From Bacillus sp. (in: firmicutes) (GTDB lineage Bacteria > Bacillota > Bacilli > Bacillales > JACDOC01), in assembly GCA_017656295.1 (NCBI GenBank), contig JACDOC010000024.1, positions 1-46,938 of the forward strand: a stretch of 46,938 nucleotides of DNA, read 5' to 3'. Below are positions 17,852 to 25,778 of this stretch, piece by piece (within the stretch, counting starts at the first letter, position 1; each line of letters starts with the position of its first letter). The notes under the pieces were generated by a model, which did not search any database, was not told the DNA's origin, and saw only the letters and a program-made list of their open reading frames with translations. The translations under genes were made by a program, and so were the position numbers.

Positions 17852-18757
17852 TTATTGATTCAAATCCATATTTGGATCGAGAGCATCTCTTAATCCATCA
17901 CCTACGACGTTAAAAGCAAAAACAATGAGCATGATTGCAATTCCTGGTACAATCGTCATATGTGGAGAAGTCCACATAAAATTTTGTCCTTGGGCAATCA
18001 TCGCTCCCCATTCAGGAGTCGGTGGCTGTGCACCTAATCCTAAATAGCTAAGAGCTGATGTCGACAAAATTGCCGTTGCCATTCTCATGGTGGCAAATAC
18101 AATAATCGGAGCTAAACAGTTAGGAAGAATATGTTTGACTAAGATTCGTAGATCACTAGCTCCCAATGATTTCATCGCTTGAATATACTCCTGTTTTTTG
18201 ATACTTAACACAGAGCCTCTTACAATACGAGCACAAGTTGGAATGGACCAAATACTGATCGCAATAGCTACATTCAATAAGCTTGTTCCAAGAATTGCTA
18301 TAATAAGCATTGCAAGCAAAATTCCGGGAAAGGCAAAAAGTAAATCTACCACTCTCATAATCAATCCATCGAGTCTTTGGTAATATCCTGAAAGTAAACC
18401 AAGGATTACGCCTCCAATAAGGCCAAGACTGACAGCTGTAATCCCAACAACTAAGGAAATTCTAGCCCCATATACGATTCTGCTCCACATATCTCTTCCT
18501 AGATTATCTGTTCCAAGCCAATGTCCTTCAGAGAAGACCGGAAGTTCACTCGATGATAAATCCTGCTGTACTGGGTCATAAGCCGTAATAAATGGTGCAG
18601 CAATAGCAAGAAAAATTTGAATAGTGATAATTACGAGTCCTATAACAGCTAGCTTATTTTTCAATAACCTCTTCGCCGTTGTAATAAGATACTTTTCTTT
18701 CGTTTTTGACTGAACAGAACTTGTGACGTTTTTATTTGTAACCACTTCAGCTGACAA
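17852..18757 (-). CDS. peptide ABC transporter permease (DppC type)
   Basis: A ~301-aa permease with about six helices. The EAA loop is present (MKSLGASDLRILVKHILPNCLAPIIV) and DppC-type WGAMIAQGQNFM is near the C-terminus. Start is uncertain: TTG 18757 has AAAGGGGG at good spacing, while ATG 18778 overlaps the upstream stop (TAATG) and would add seven residues by coupling. The conserved N-terminal hydrophobic segment begins near NKLAVIGLVII. Confidence 0.9.
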   Translation of the reverse strand: MSAEVVTNKNVTSSVQSKTKEKYLITTAKRLLKNKLAVIGLVIITIQIFLAIAAPFITAYDPVQQDLSSSELPVFSEGHWLGTDNLGRDMWSRIVYGARISLVVGITAVSLGLIGGVILGLLSGYYQRLDGLIMRVVDLLFAFPGILLAMLIIAILGTSLLNVAIAISIWSIPTCARIVRGSVLSIKKQEYIQAMKSLGASDLRILVKHILPNCLAPIIVFATMRMATAILSTSALSYLGLGAQPPTPEWGAMIAQGQNFMWTSPHMTIVPGIAIMLIVFAFNVVGDGLRDALDPNMDLNQ

Positions 18758-18777
18758 TGAACTTCCCCCTTTCCTCA

Positions 18778-19719
18778 TTAGTCATAGCTGATTCTTGGAT
18801 CGATAAAGACATAAATGATATCAACAATTAGATTGACTAATACAAAAAGAGTGGCAACTAATAATACGGAACCCTGTACCATTGGAAAATCTCTTGCTGC
18901 GATGGCATCGATCATGAGGCGTCCTATTCCGTTGATAGCAAATACCTGTTCTGTAATAATCGTTCCACCTAATAAAAATCCAAAATTTAACCCGATTACT
19001 GTAATGATAGGAATCATAGCGTTTTTAAGAGCATGAATCCCAATAATTGACTTTTCTTTTAAACCTTTTGCTCTTGCTGTACGTATGTAATCGGCTCGAA
19101 TGACTTCAAGCATGGAAGAGCGGCTCATCCTTGCAATCATGGCTGCAGATCCTGTTCCTAAAGTAATAGCTGGTAAAATCAGTTGTTTCATTCCTTCTAA
19201 CGTCCAAAATGGTGCGTCTAATCCACCAACCGGAAGAACTTGCAAATTAACTGCAAAGACGAGAATCAAGATCGTTCCGAGCCAAAAATTTGGAATAGAA
19301 ATTCCGGCTAAAGCGAAAACTGTACTCGTCACATCTAACCAAGAATTTTGTTTTAGAGCGGAAATAATACCAGCCATAACCCCAATCACGACTGCTACAA
19401 TCATACTGGCTATCGCCAAGTTAAGAGTGTTCGGGAACCTTATAGCAATGGCCTCAGCAACAGACTGTTTTGTTTGGTAGGAGTAGCCCAAATCCCCTTG
19501 CAAGGTCCCCTTCAAGTAGTTCCAATACTGAACCAAAAAGGGATCATTAAGACCTAAATTTTCTCTAATAGCAGCAATGTCTGATTCTGTTGCAGTTGGT
19601 CCACCAATAATTGCTGCTGGATCACCTGGAGCAATATGCATGCTAGCAAATACGAGAAAAGAAATCCCAATGAGCAAAAGAATAAGCTGGATAAACCGCC
19701 GTACAATCAGGGCAATCAT
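18778..19719 (-). CDS. peptide ABC transporter permease (DppB type)
   Basis: A ~313-aa permease starting MIALIVRRFIQLILLL, with the GDLGYSY motif, the EAA loop (RAKGLKEKSIIGIHALKNAMIPIITV) and FAINGIGRLMIDAI. It is the first gene of the leftward operon. ATG 19719 is chosen because AAGGAGG lies upstream (14 nt, slightly long); an ATG at 19764 would add 15 atypical residues. Order B-C-binding protein-D-F matches Dpp/Gsi-type importers. Confidence 0.9.
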   Translation of the reverse strand: MIALIVRRFIQLILLLIGISFLVFASMHIAPGDPAAIIGGPTATESDIAAIRENLGLNDPFLVQYWNYLKGTLQGDLGYSYQTKQSVAEAIAIRFPNTLNLAIASMIVAVVIGVMAGIISALKQNSWLDVTSTVFALAGISIPNFWLGTILILVFAVNLQVLPVGGLDAPFWTLEGMKQLILPAITLGTGSAAMIARMSRSSMLEVIRADYIRTARAKGLKEKSIIGIHALKNAMIPIITVIGLNFGFLLGGTIITEQVFAINGIGRLMIDAIAARDFPMVQGSVLLVATLFVLVNLIVDIIYVFIDPRISYD

Positions 19720-20042
19720 GACAAAATAAACAACCTCCTTTAAATTAAAATAATCACCATTCAAGACTTCGTTTGTTAACCAAATGTTAAAAATACCTTA
19801 ACAAACGGAACTAAAAATTTGTTATTACCGATTATATCGGATGACAAAAGAAAAATCTATAAATTTTTCAAAAATTTTATATATTATTAATAATCAATAA
19901 TATCACTTTCATAATTAGTAAGACGTTGCTTCATCCCACTACCACTGTAAAGGGGTTGGCATGTTTATTTGATTTAGAAGACAAATCCCTTTCTATTCAT
20001 CTACAATCAAAAATGATTATTTTTACAAAGCTTAAAAAGCAC
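19720..20042. promoter_or_regulatory. upstream region of the peptide-transport operon, with palindrome
   Basis: About 320 bp between the transporter operon and the lrp-type terminator. A 13-bp palindrome CCGATTATATCGG (19828-19840) contains TATAAT on the minus strand and could be both a -10 element and an operator. No convincing -35 is visible. I see no other gene. Confidence 0.35.
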
Positions 20043-20077
20043 AAAAAAAAAGAGCTTATCAATATGGTTAAGCTCTT
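20043..20077 (-). terminator. terminator of the Lrp/AsnC gene
   Basis: On the minus strand AAGAGCTTA pairs with TAAGCTCTT (20050-20058 with 20069-20077), followed by a run of eight T (A run at 20043-20050 on the plus strand). Confidence 0.85.
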
Positions 20078-20080
20078 CTC

Positions 20081-20530
20081 CTATAGTTTAAGGCCATTTC
20101 TACTTTTAAATCGCCTTAATAAAATATGACTTTCTACTCTTGTAATTCCTTCTAAGGAGTAAAGTTCATTATTTACAAATTTCTCTAATGCAGCAAAATC
20201 TTCTACTAGTACGTGCATATGTAACGTACTTGGTCCTGTCATTTGATAACAGCTTGCAACACTCGGATTATCAGCTAACGTTTGAGCTACCTTTACTAAA
20301 TAAGCGGGTTCACAATCAACTTCAAAGAAGGCAGATACTTTTTTTCCAAACTTTTCAGAGTTGATAACAACACTAAAACGTTCAATTACACCACTCTCGA
20401 TTAGTTGATTCACACGCTCACGCACCGATACACGAGATAGATTTAAGCGCTTTCCAATTTCCGCATAAGAAAGACGGCCATTTTCTGTTAACAATTGCAA
20501 TATTTTACGATCAATTTCATCAATTTTCAT
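20081..20530 (-). CDS. Lrp/AsnC-family transcriptional regulator (YwrC/LrpC-like)
   Basis: A 149-aa regulator: N-terminal winged helix (IDEIDRKILQLLTENGRLSYAEIGKRLNLSRVSVRERV, residues 3-40) and C-terminal RAM/ligand domain (VKVAQTLADNPSVASCYQMTGPSTLHMHVLV). ATG 20530 has GGAGGAG at good spacing; the frame continues upstream to 20593 without one. It lies directly upstream of the peptide-transport/YwrD/YwrBA operon on the same strand with its own terminator. B. subtilis ywrC sits beside ywrBA and ywrD, so this protein probably controls that operon (inference). Confidence 0.88.
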   Translation of the reverse strand: MKIDEIDRKILQLLTENGRLSYAEIGKRLNLSRVSVRERVNQLIESGVIERFSVVINSEKFGKKVSAFFEVDCEPAYLVKVAQTLADNPSVASCYQMTGPSTLHMHVLVEDFAALEKFVNNELYSLEGITRVESHILLRRFKSRNGLKL

Positions 20531-20915
20531 TTCTACTCCTCCATTTTGCCCGTCTCCTAATTTCACAAGTAAATTCATTATACCTATATTCAAGATAGGT
20601 GAAAAGTCCGGATCAGAATTTTACAAAAATTCTTTAAAAAATATATATTATTCCTATTATCTTTTAAATACTGCGCATTAAGTATCAGACGTTATATTTT
20701 TTTAGATTCTACTCCAATATATTTAATCAAAAGTGATTATTAGCAGATAAAGTTATTTTAAAACCTAAGTATCTTCAAAAAACGAGCCCGATTATAGAAT
20801 TTACAATTAGCTTATCTTAACTAGTAATATGAAATAATTTCTTTTATTTCAAAATTTTAATATAGATGTGTTACCATTGATATTGAATTAACATTATTTT
20901 CAGGGGAGGTTACTG
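20531..20915. other. A/T-rich intergenic region
   Basis: About 385 bp between the Lrp-type gene and the small frameshifted ORF. It presumably holds the Lrp-type gene promoter at its left end. I see no stable hairpin, tRNA or long frame. Confidence 0.4.
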
Positions 20916-21100
20916 ATGAAATTAAAAATCGATTGATCATAGGGTTTATCGGTTGTTTACTTCTTTTTGTCTTTGGAATTACCCGTATGTTAAATGATTC
21001 ATTAAGCAATGGTTCTCTTATTTTTGCCCTTATATCTGTAATCGGTTCACCTATTGCAGCAATCGCTATAGCAATAAACTACAAGAGACTTAGTAACTGA
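20916..21100 (+). pseudogene. small membrane protein gene with a probable 1-nt frameshift
   Basis: An excellent ribosome binding site (GGGGAGG) precedes ATG 20916, but that frame stops after six codons (MKLKID). A +1 shift in the A5 run at about 20925 restores an open frame of ~60 codons ending at TGA 21098-21100, encoding two hydrophobic helices (LIIGFIGCLLLFVFGI and SLIFALISVIGSPIAAIAIAI) and a basic tail (NYKRLSN). It is either a real indel, a sequencing error, or a protein starting at the internal TTG. Confidence 0.5.
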
Positions 21101-21277
21101 ATAAACGATCCTCATCAGCATTACCCAAAAATGTAAAAAAGGACATAATCCATATTACAGGTTTGCGCCTGTTTGTTAAATTTTAAAGTTATTCAAACTA
21201 GGATAACGATATGATTCACTTACGGTTGACACGAAAAATCAGTTTCTATTTCTAAACCTTTTTCAGCTTTAGCATTT
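21101..21277. other. short intergenic region
   Basis: No gene or clear terminator seen between the small frameshifted ORF and the converging MFS gene. Confidence 0.3.
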
Positions 21278-22552
21278 TTATATCTTCATTACATTTTCTT
21301 TAATAACTAATTCCGACTTTTGTTTTTTAATTATGATTACAAATAAACTCGCCAATAAGCAAAAGATTCCCGCTAAAAAGAATGCCCATGTGTAAGAATT
21401 AAATATCTTATAGATAAGACCTCCACCGTATGCGGCGACTGCTGCACCTGCTTGGTGAGACGCAAAAATCCACCCGTAAATAATCCCACTTTTCTCTATT
21501 CCAAAGACTTGTCTTGAAATACTGATCGTTGGGGGCACAGTCGCAATCCAATCTAAACCGTAAAAGACAGAGAAGATCACTAGTAGGATGATAGAGCCTT
21601 CTTTTAGCGCATAAGTGAGTAATACTAGAGAAGCTCCTCTTAGACCGTAATACCAAAACAACAACCACCGGTTATCGAGTCGGTCTGATAACCATCCAGA
21701 TATAGTTGTTCCAATTAAATCAAAGATTCCCATAAATGAAAGCAAAGAAGCTGCTGTTACAACAGGTATTCCGTAGCTAATACAGTAAGAAACAAAATGC
21801 GTCCCAATTAAACCACTCGTTGAAAGCCCACAAATAAAAAAACTACCCGCTAACAGCCAAAATTCCTTCACTTTTACAGCCTCAAATAAAGACTGGAACG
21901 CGATAACAATCGGATTTTTCTTTTGAACTACAGTAGTCTCTTTTGGTTCTTCCTCAAGGCCATATGGAAAAATACCAACTTCCCTCGGACTATTTTTCAT
22001 AAATAATAGAATGATAACCAGCATGATAATACTAAGTAACAGAATTAAGCCAATCGCCCAGCGCCATGAATAATTTTCAATAACAATGGCTAAGACCGGT
22101 AGTAAGATTAACTGACCAGTCGCCGTACTGGCTGTCAATATTCCGACTGCAAGCCCTCTTCTTTTCTCAAACCAACGATTCGCTACATAGGGACTTAATA
22201 CCGTTAAAAATAGTCCTGAACCTAGTCCGATAATAATGCCCCAAATGAGAATGAGATGCCACGATTGCTGCATGAAAAAGGTAAGTACAATTCCTGTCAA
22301 TAAAGTGACCATAGCAGCCATCATCATTTTCTTTAATCCAAACGCTTCAATTAATGCCGCCATAAACGGACCTGATATTCCATATAGAAACAAACTTATG
22401 GCAAAGGCCAAAGAAATAACAGAACGATCCCAGCCAAACTCATTTTCAAACGGTACGATAAATACCCCAGAGGATGACCTAACAATTCCAGCTACAATAA
22501 TAGAAAAAAATGTAATGATTAAAATAATCCAACTATAATGAATACGATTCAT
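21278..22552 (-). CDS. MFS transporter (monocarboxylate/oxalate-formate-like)
   Basis: A ~424-aa permease with twelve hydrophobic segments. Features include GVFIVPFENEFGWDRSVISLAFAI in helix 1-2 (typical of the OFA/MCT-like branch), NRWFEKRRGLAVGILTASTATGQ between helices 4 and 5, and GWLSDRLDNRW after helix 8. The central cytoplasmic loop is basic. Start is uncertain: ATG 22552 or an in-frame TTG 22573. Substrate unknown, probably an organic anion. Monocistronic. Confidence 0.82.
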   Translation of the reverse strand: MNRIHYSWIILIITFFSIIVAGIVRSSSGVFIVPFENEFGWDRSVISLAFAISLFLYGISGPFMAALIEAFGLKKMMMAAMVTLLTGIVLTFFMQQSWHLILIWGIIIGLGSGLFLTVLSPYVANRWFEKRRGLAVGILTASTATGQLILLPVLAIVIENYSWRWAIGLILLLSIIMLVIILLFMKNSPREVGIFPYGLEEEPKETTVVQKKNPIVIAFQSLFEAVKVKEFWLLAGSFFICGLSTSGLIGTHFVSYCISYGIPVVTAASLLSFMGIFDLIGTTISGWLSDRLDNRWLLFWYYGLRGASLVLLTYALKEGSIILLVIFSVFYGLDWIATVPPTISISRQVFGIEKSGIIYGWIFASHQAGAAVAAYGGGLIYKIFNSYTWAFFLAGIFCLLASLFVIIIKKQKSELVIKENVMKI

Positions 22553-22732
22553 ACGCTCACTCACTATCTTCAAAATTTAACAAAATTATTATAATAAAAT
22601 AATCAGACAAAGAAAATTTTGCTAACTCTTTGTTTTTAATTTAAATTATCCCAAGTAATCATCTAAACTTAGCTAGAGTGTGTTCTTTATCTACTTTTCT
22701 TTTAGCTTGATATCTCCCTACACTTCAAACAA

Positions 22733-23473
22733 TTAAGGTAAATGAATATCTTTTTCCATCTTTTTACCATTAGCTTTAGCATTAAGAAAAATCATATGAC
22801 CTATAAACGCAAAAATGATGATAAATAATATCAAAATAGATACGAGTTTATTTACTTCAAATGAAGTCATTACTTGAATTCCGATATATAATCCTACTCC
22901 CCAAATGATGATTCCTGAAACCTTATTTAACCGTCTTAACCATGTTCCCTGTGTATCAATTCTCCCAATTACATAACCAGCAACAGCTAACCCTAAAAAC
23001 CATAACCAGGATACAAAAATACAGGCTAAGCTGAAAGCTAACTTTTGCGGTCCCTCATAATTTAATGAACTTGTACCAATAACACCAATCGTATCTAAAA
23101 TAGCGTGAGGATTTAGTAAAGAAACAGACATAGCAAACAGTATTTGTTGCTTTATTGTCATTTGGCGGTGATTATTATCTGTTGATGAAGGATCACTGTT
23201 CCAAATGCTCCAACCCATATAAAGTAAAAATAAGAAACCGATTATAAAAATTCCTAGTTTTAGCCAAGCAAATGTAAGAACAACCACAGAAACTCCTAAA
23301 ACAGCTAAAGAAATAAGTAACGTGTCACATAATGATGCAACTAATACGACGGGTACAGTCCTGATAAAAGGCTTTAGTGTTGCCCCCTGGTTAAATACAA
23401 AAACATTTTGGGCACCTAATGGTAAAATAAGCCCAAAAGCTAATAGTACTCCATGTACAATAGGCTCCAGCAT
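22733..23473 (-). CDS. LysE/ArgO-family amino-acid exporter
   Basis: A 246-aa protein with six hydrophobic segments. The N-terminus (LLAFGLILPLGAQNVFVFNQGA) contains the LysE/ArgO hallmark PLGAQN, and LLNPHAILDTIGVIG is the second conserved block. Members export lysine, arginine or other basic amino acids. An internal low-complexity charged loop (NSDPSSTDNNHRQM) separates the halves. Start ATG 23473. Next to the MFS gene but 159 bp apart; no L-box or T-box leader seen. Confidence 0.85.
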   Translation of the reverse strand: MLEPIVHGVLLAFGLILPLGAQNVFVFNQGATLKPFIRTVPVVLVASLCDTLLISLAVLGVSVVVLTFAWLKLGIFIIGFLFLLYMGWSIWNSDPSSTDNNHRQMTIKQQILFAMSVSLLNPHAILDTIGVIGTSSLNYEGPQKLAFSLACIFVSWLWFLGLAVAGYVIGRIDTQGTWLRRLNKVSGIIIWGVGLYIGIQVMTSFEVNKLVSILILFIIIFAFIGHMIFLNAKANGKKMEKDIHLP

Positions 23474-23806
23474 ATAATCACCTTTTAAATGTTTTTTTAT
23501 AAAGTTGAATTTGAAGATATTATAGATTAGGAACTGGGGAACTTTCTACAGATTTATTACCTACTAAACAAAATGTTTTTGGCGATAATTTCTCTCTTTA
23601 AATAGTCTTCTATTATGGTTTTCTTTCAGTTACCATTAATGCATCATCATATCTGTACGTACTGAATGAACCTCTCCTATCTACACTTCGCTTAGAGGTG
23701 GGAGACTTTTCGGTAAACATGTTAAAACAATTAATTCTGAATATAAAGGATTTCAAACCATATTATAGGAAATAACAGTAAACAATTCCCAAAGGAGGAT
23801 GTTTTA
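23474..23806. other. intergenic region with possible transposon-end hairpin
   Basis: About 330 bp. TCTCCTATCT (23673-23682) can pair with AGGTGGGAGA (23696-23705, two G:T pairs) around a loop containing ACTTCGCTTAG. The sequence resembles, from memory, subterminal hairpins left by IS200/IS605-type elements. No transposase fragment is nearby. Otherwise no gene is seen. Confidence 0.35.
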
Positions 23807-24175
23807 ATGAGCGAATCTTTAATCAATGGAATCCACTACTTTAGAATTCCTGTTATTGATTTAGGTGAATCCGTAAAGTGGTATACGGAATGCTTAGGTT
23901 TCAAATTAAGACATAATAGAGGCGACTTAGCTGTTTTGGAGTTAAAGACGGGTCCATTGTTAGTTTTGGTTCAAGCAGATAAAGATTCCCGCGGGCATTT
24001 TACTATAAATGACCAACCTGAATTTTCAGTAGGGTTCACGACTTCAGAAATCGAAAAATTACATAAACATTTATCTGATCACGGTATAGAAGTTGATGAA
24101 ATACAAATGGATAATGGACATCACTTTTTTTACTTTTATGACCCAACTGGTAACAAGCTTCAAGTCCATAATTAA
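23807..24175 (+). CDS. VOC-family (glyoxalase/bleomycin-resistance-like) protein
   Basis: A 122-aa single vicinal-oxygen-chelate domain. The pattern IHYFRIPVIDLGESVKWYTECLGFKL is the classic first beta-alpha-beta unit, and DPTGNKLQVHN is the usual C-terminal strand with the metal-ligand neighbourhood. A potential metal site includes H10, E43 and the C-terminal region. AAAGGAGG precedes ATG 23807. The substrate is not identifiable; proteins like this are often dioxygenase- or glyoxalase-like. Confidence 0.87.
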   Translation: MSESLINGIHYFRIPVIDLGESVKWYTECLGFKLRHNRGDLAVLELKTGPLLVLVQADKDSRGHFTINDQPEFSVGFTTSEIEKLHKHLSDHGIEVDEIQMDNGHHFFYFYDPTGNKLQVHN

Positions 24176-24266
24176 AAAATTATATTTATAAAAGGTTAAC
24201 TACTGTAGGATACTTCTGCAGTTTTTTTGTGTTTAGAAACTTCATCCCTATTTATAAGTAATCCGG

Positions 24267-24671
24267 ATGGTGAATGCACTTTTATTAACGATACCGGCAA
24301 TGGGAAATATTCTGCTCCTTCTTGGACTATTTTTCTACATTTATTCTGTGTTAGGAACAATTCTGTTTGCTAAGGTGTCAAAAGAATATTTGGGGTCACT
24401 AGACTTAAGTTTACTAACGTTGTTCCAAGTGGTGACATTGGAATCATGGGCTAGCGGTGGAATGAGACCGATTTTTGAGGAAATTCCATGGTCTTGGCTG
24501 TATTTTGTCACCTTTATCTTGTTTGGTACTTTTATTATTTTTAACTTGTTCGTCGGAGTTATTGTCAATAATGTTGAAAAAGCACATGACATGAATGATG
24601 AAACAGATGCTAAAAAAACAACATCTCCAGAGGAAGAATCAGCTGCTTTACGAAACGAAATTCCGAATTAA
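24267..24671 (+). pseudogene. pore-only remnant of a NaChBac-type voltage-gated sodium channel
   Basis: The 134-aa frame corresponds to the last ~45% of NaChBac: S5 (MGNILLLLGLFFYIYSVLGTILF), pore helix and selectivity filter TLESWAS (residues 57-63), S6 (FILFGTFIIFNLFVGVIVNNVEKA) and a charged tail. The voltage sensor S1-S4 is absent: an in-frame stop lies at 24255-24257 and the upstream bases do not encode it. No clear ribosome binding site precedes ATG 24267. A 5'-truncated gene is most likely, although engineered pore-only channels of this family do conduct. Confidence 0.75.
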
Positions 24672-24722
24672 AACGGTTGATTGTAAAGATGCAAAGGTCG
24701 GATCCCTTACAAAATAGGAATC

Positions 24723-24752
24723 AAGCTAGTGGTGACTACCACTAGCTTTTTG
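24723..24752 (+). terminator. rho-independent terminator
   Basis: AAGCTAGTGGT (24723-24733) pairs perfectly with ACCACTAGCTT (24738-24748) around a 4-nt loop, followed by T residues. It follows the sodium-channel remnant. Confidence 0.85.
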
Positions 24753-25341
24753 TATACCGTGGTTGGCTTTATTAATTGGAAGGTCTTTTTTATTAATGTT
24801 CTTGATTTTATGGTTCGTACTCTCTGCTTTTGGTTTTATAAGGTGTTAAAAGTATTATAAAATATGAGCTTCCCAAGTTTTTATGGTCTTCGCTATTTTA
24901 TGAAAAGTAATCACTAATAATAATAATAAATCATTGTTAGAGAGATTAAGGAGAACCGTATCATAAGTAAATGAGGTTTGTGCCAAAGCTTGATAATCGA
25001 TTACATAAGAATTTAAAGATGCCCCACATTAGACGTTGAAATAAGTTACTTGTATCCCCAGGCTTACTAACTTAGTCTTGGTTTTTCTGAAAATCTGCAG
25101 CCTTATTGATCATGTGATCATCCCCATCTCATTTCCATTTTGTACTGTTTTACGAAAACTCAGTAAAAATAGGCCTTTCTATCAGTAACAATACCCAATT
25201 ATCATACATATTTTGTTGGGGAGAGTACTCGAAGTATTGTCAGATTTATCTGTTAAACAATTGTTTTTCAGAGGATATTCGCTCTGTTTCCCTTTTCGTG
25301 TTGCTGGCAACCCTTATGAATTTAAATACGGAGGTATGAAA
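24753..25341. other. intergenic region upstream of the bacteriocin cluster
   Basis: About 590 bp with no convincing gene. It should contain the promoter of the precursor gene; TTGTTG near 25211 and TATTGT near 25233 are a weak candidate. The region just before the precursor (25213-25341) stays open in frame but lacks an internal ribosome binding site and does not look coding. Confidence 0.4.
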
Positions 25342-25608
25342 ATGAATAATTTCCATAGGGAACTTCAAATGTTGAATGTTGGTGATTTCCAGGCGAGTGA
25401 GGCAGTTCCTTGGAACCAAAACTATTATATTGATTCGGCTCGACAATGCGGTGGTTTTGGTCGTTGCTTTTTTAGTTGCTTTTTTAGTTGCTTTTTTTGC
25501 TTTAACTGCTCTAATTGTTTTCGTTGCGGCGGTCGTTGCGGTGATCGATGTGGTGGTCGTTGCGGTGATCGCTGCGGTGGTCGTTGTGGCAATCGCTGCG
25601 GTGGTTAA
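25342..25608 (+). CDS. thiazole/oxazole-modified bacteriocin precursor (heterocycloanthracin/sonorensin-like)
   Basis: An 88-aa ribosomal precursor. The leader (residues 1-35) starts MNNFHRELQMLNVGDFQAS, as in heterocycloanthracin-type peptides, and ends near SARQ. The core holds 14 Cys: first a hydrophobic block (CFFSCFFSCFFCFNCSNC), then arginine-rich tandem repeats of RCGG and RCGD/RCGN. Cys residues would be cyclised to thiazolines/thiazoles by the downstream enzymes. ATG 25342 is preceded by GGAGG at 7 nt; ATG 25336 is too close. A hairpin follows the gene. Confidence 0.9.
   Translation: MNNFHRELQMLNVGDFQASEAVPWNQNYYIDSARQCGGFGRCFFSCFFSCFFCFNCSNCFRCGGRCGDRCGGRCGDRCGGRCGNRCGG
25527..25605 (+). 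repeat. 24-nt tandem repeat in the precursor core
   Basis: A unit of the form cgttgcggtgatcgctgcggtggt repeats about three times with few changes, encoding RCGDRCGG-type units. Slippage here could change the number of Cys-containing units. Confidence 0.75.
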
Positions 25609-25646
25609 TCATTCCAGTTTTCTAAAGAAAACCTTATTGCCTAAGA

Positions 25647-25680
25647 AGCCCCTGCATGAGTTGTTGCAGGGGCTCTTCTC
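25647..25680 (+). terminator. hairpin between precursor and modification genes (possible partial terminator)
   Basis: AGCCCCTGCA (25647-25656) pairs with TGCAGGGGCT (25665-25674); the following CTTCTCTTT is a poor T tract. It may attenuate readthrough or stabilise the upstream mRNA so the precursor is made in excess. Confidence 0.6.
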
Positions 25681-25778
25681 TTTAAGTTTAGACATAACAG
25701 ACAAAATGCGGTTCATAGGATGATAGTGAAAGTAATTGATGCAGATTCGAGAACAGCTTACAGGTAAGGAGGAGCAGA

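Noticed and set aside
23474-23570. L-box or T-box riboswitch for the LysE-type exporter
   Set aside because: The upstream sequence is short and A/T-rich and shows none of the conserved elements of those leaders.
25213-25341. N-terminal extension of the bacteriocin precursor
   Set aside because: The strong GGAGG site and the family-typical leader begin at ATG 25342.
25527-25605. CRISPR-like repeat array
   Set aside because: The repeats are contiguous without spacers and encode the Cys/Arg-rich core of the bacteriocin precursor.
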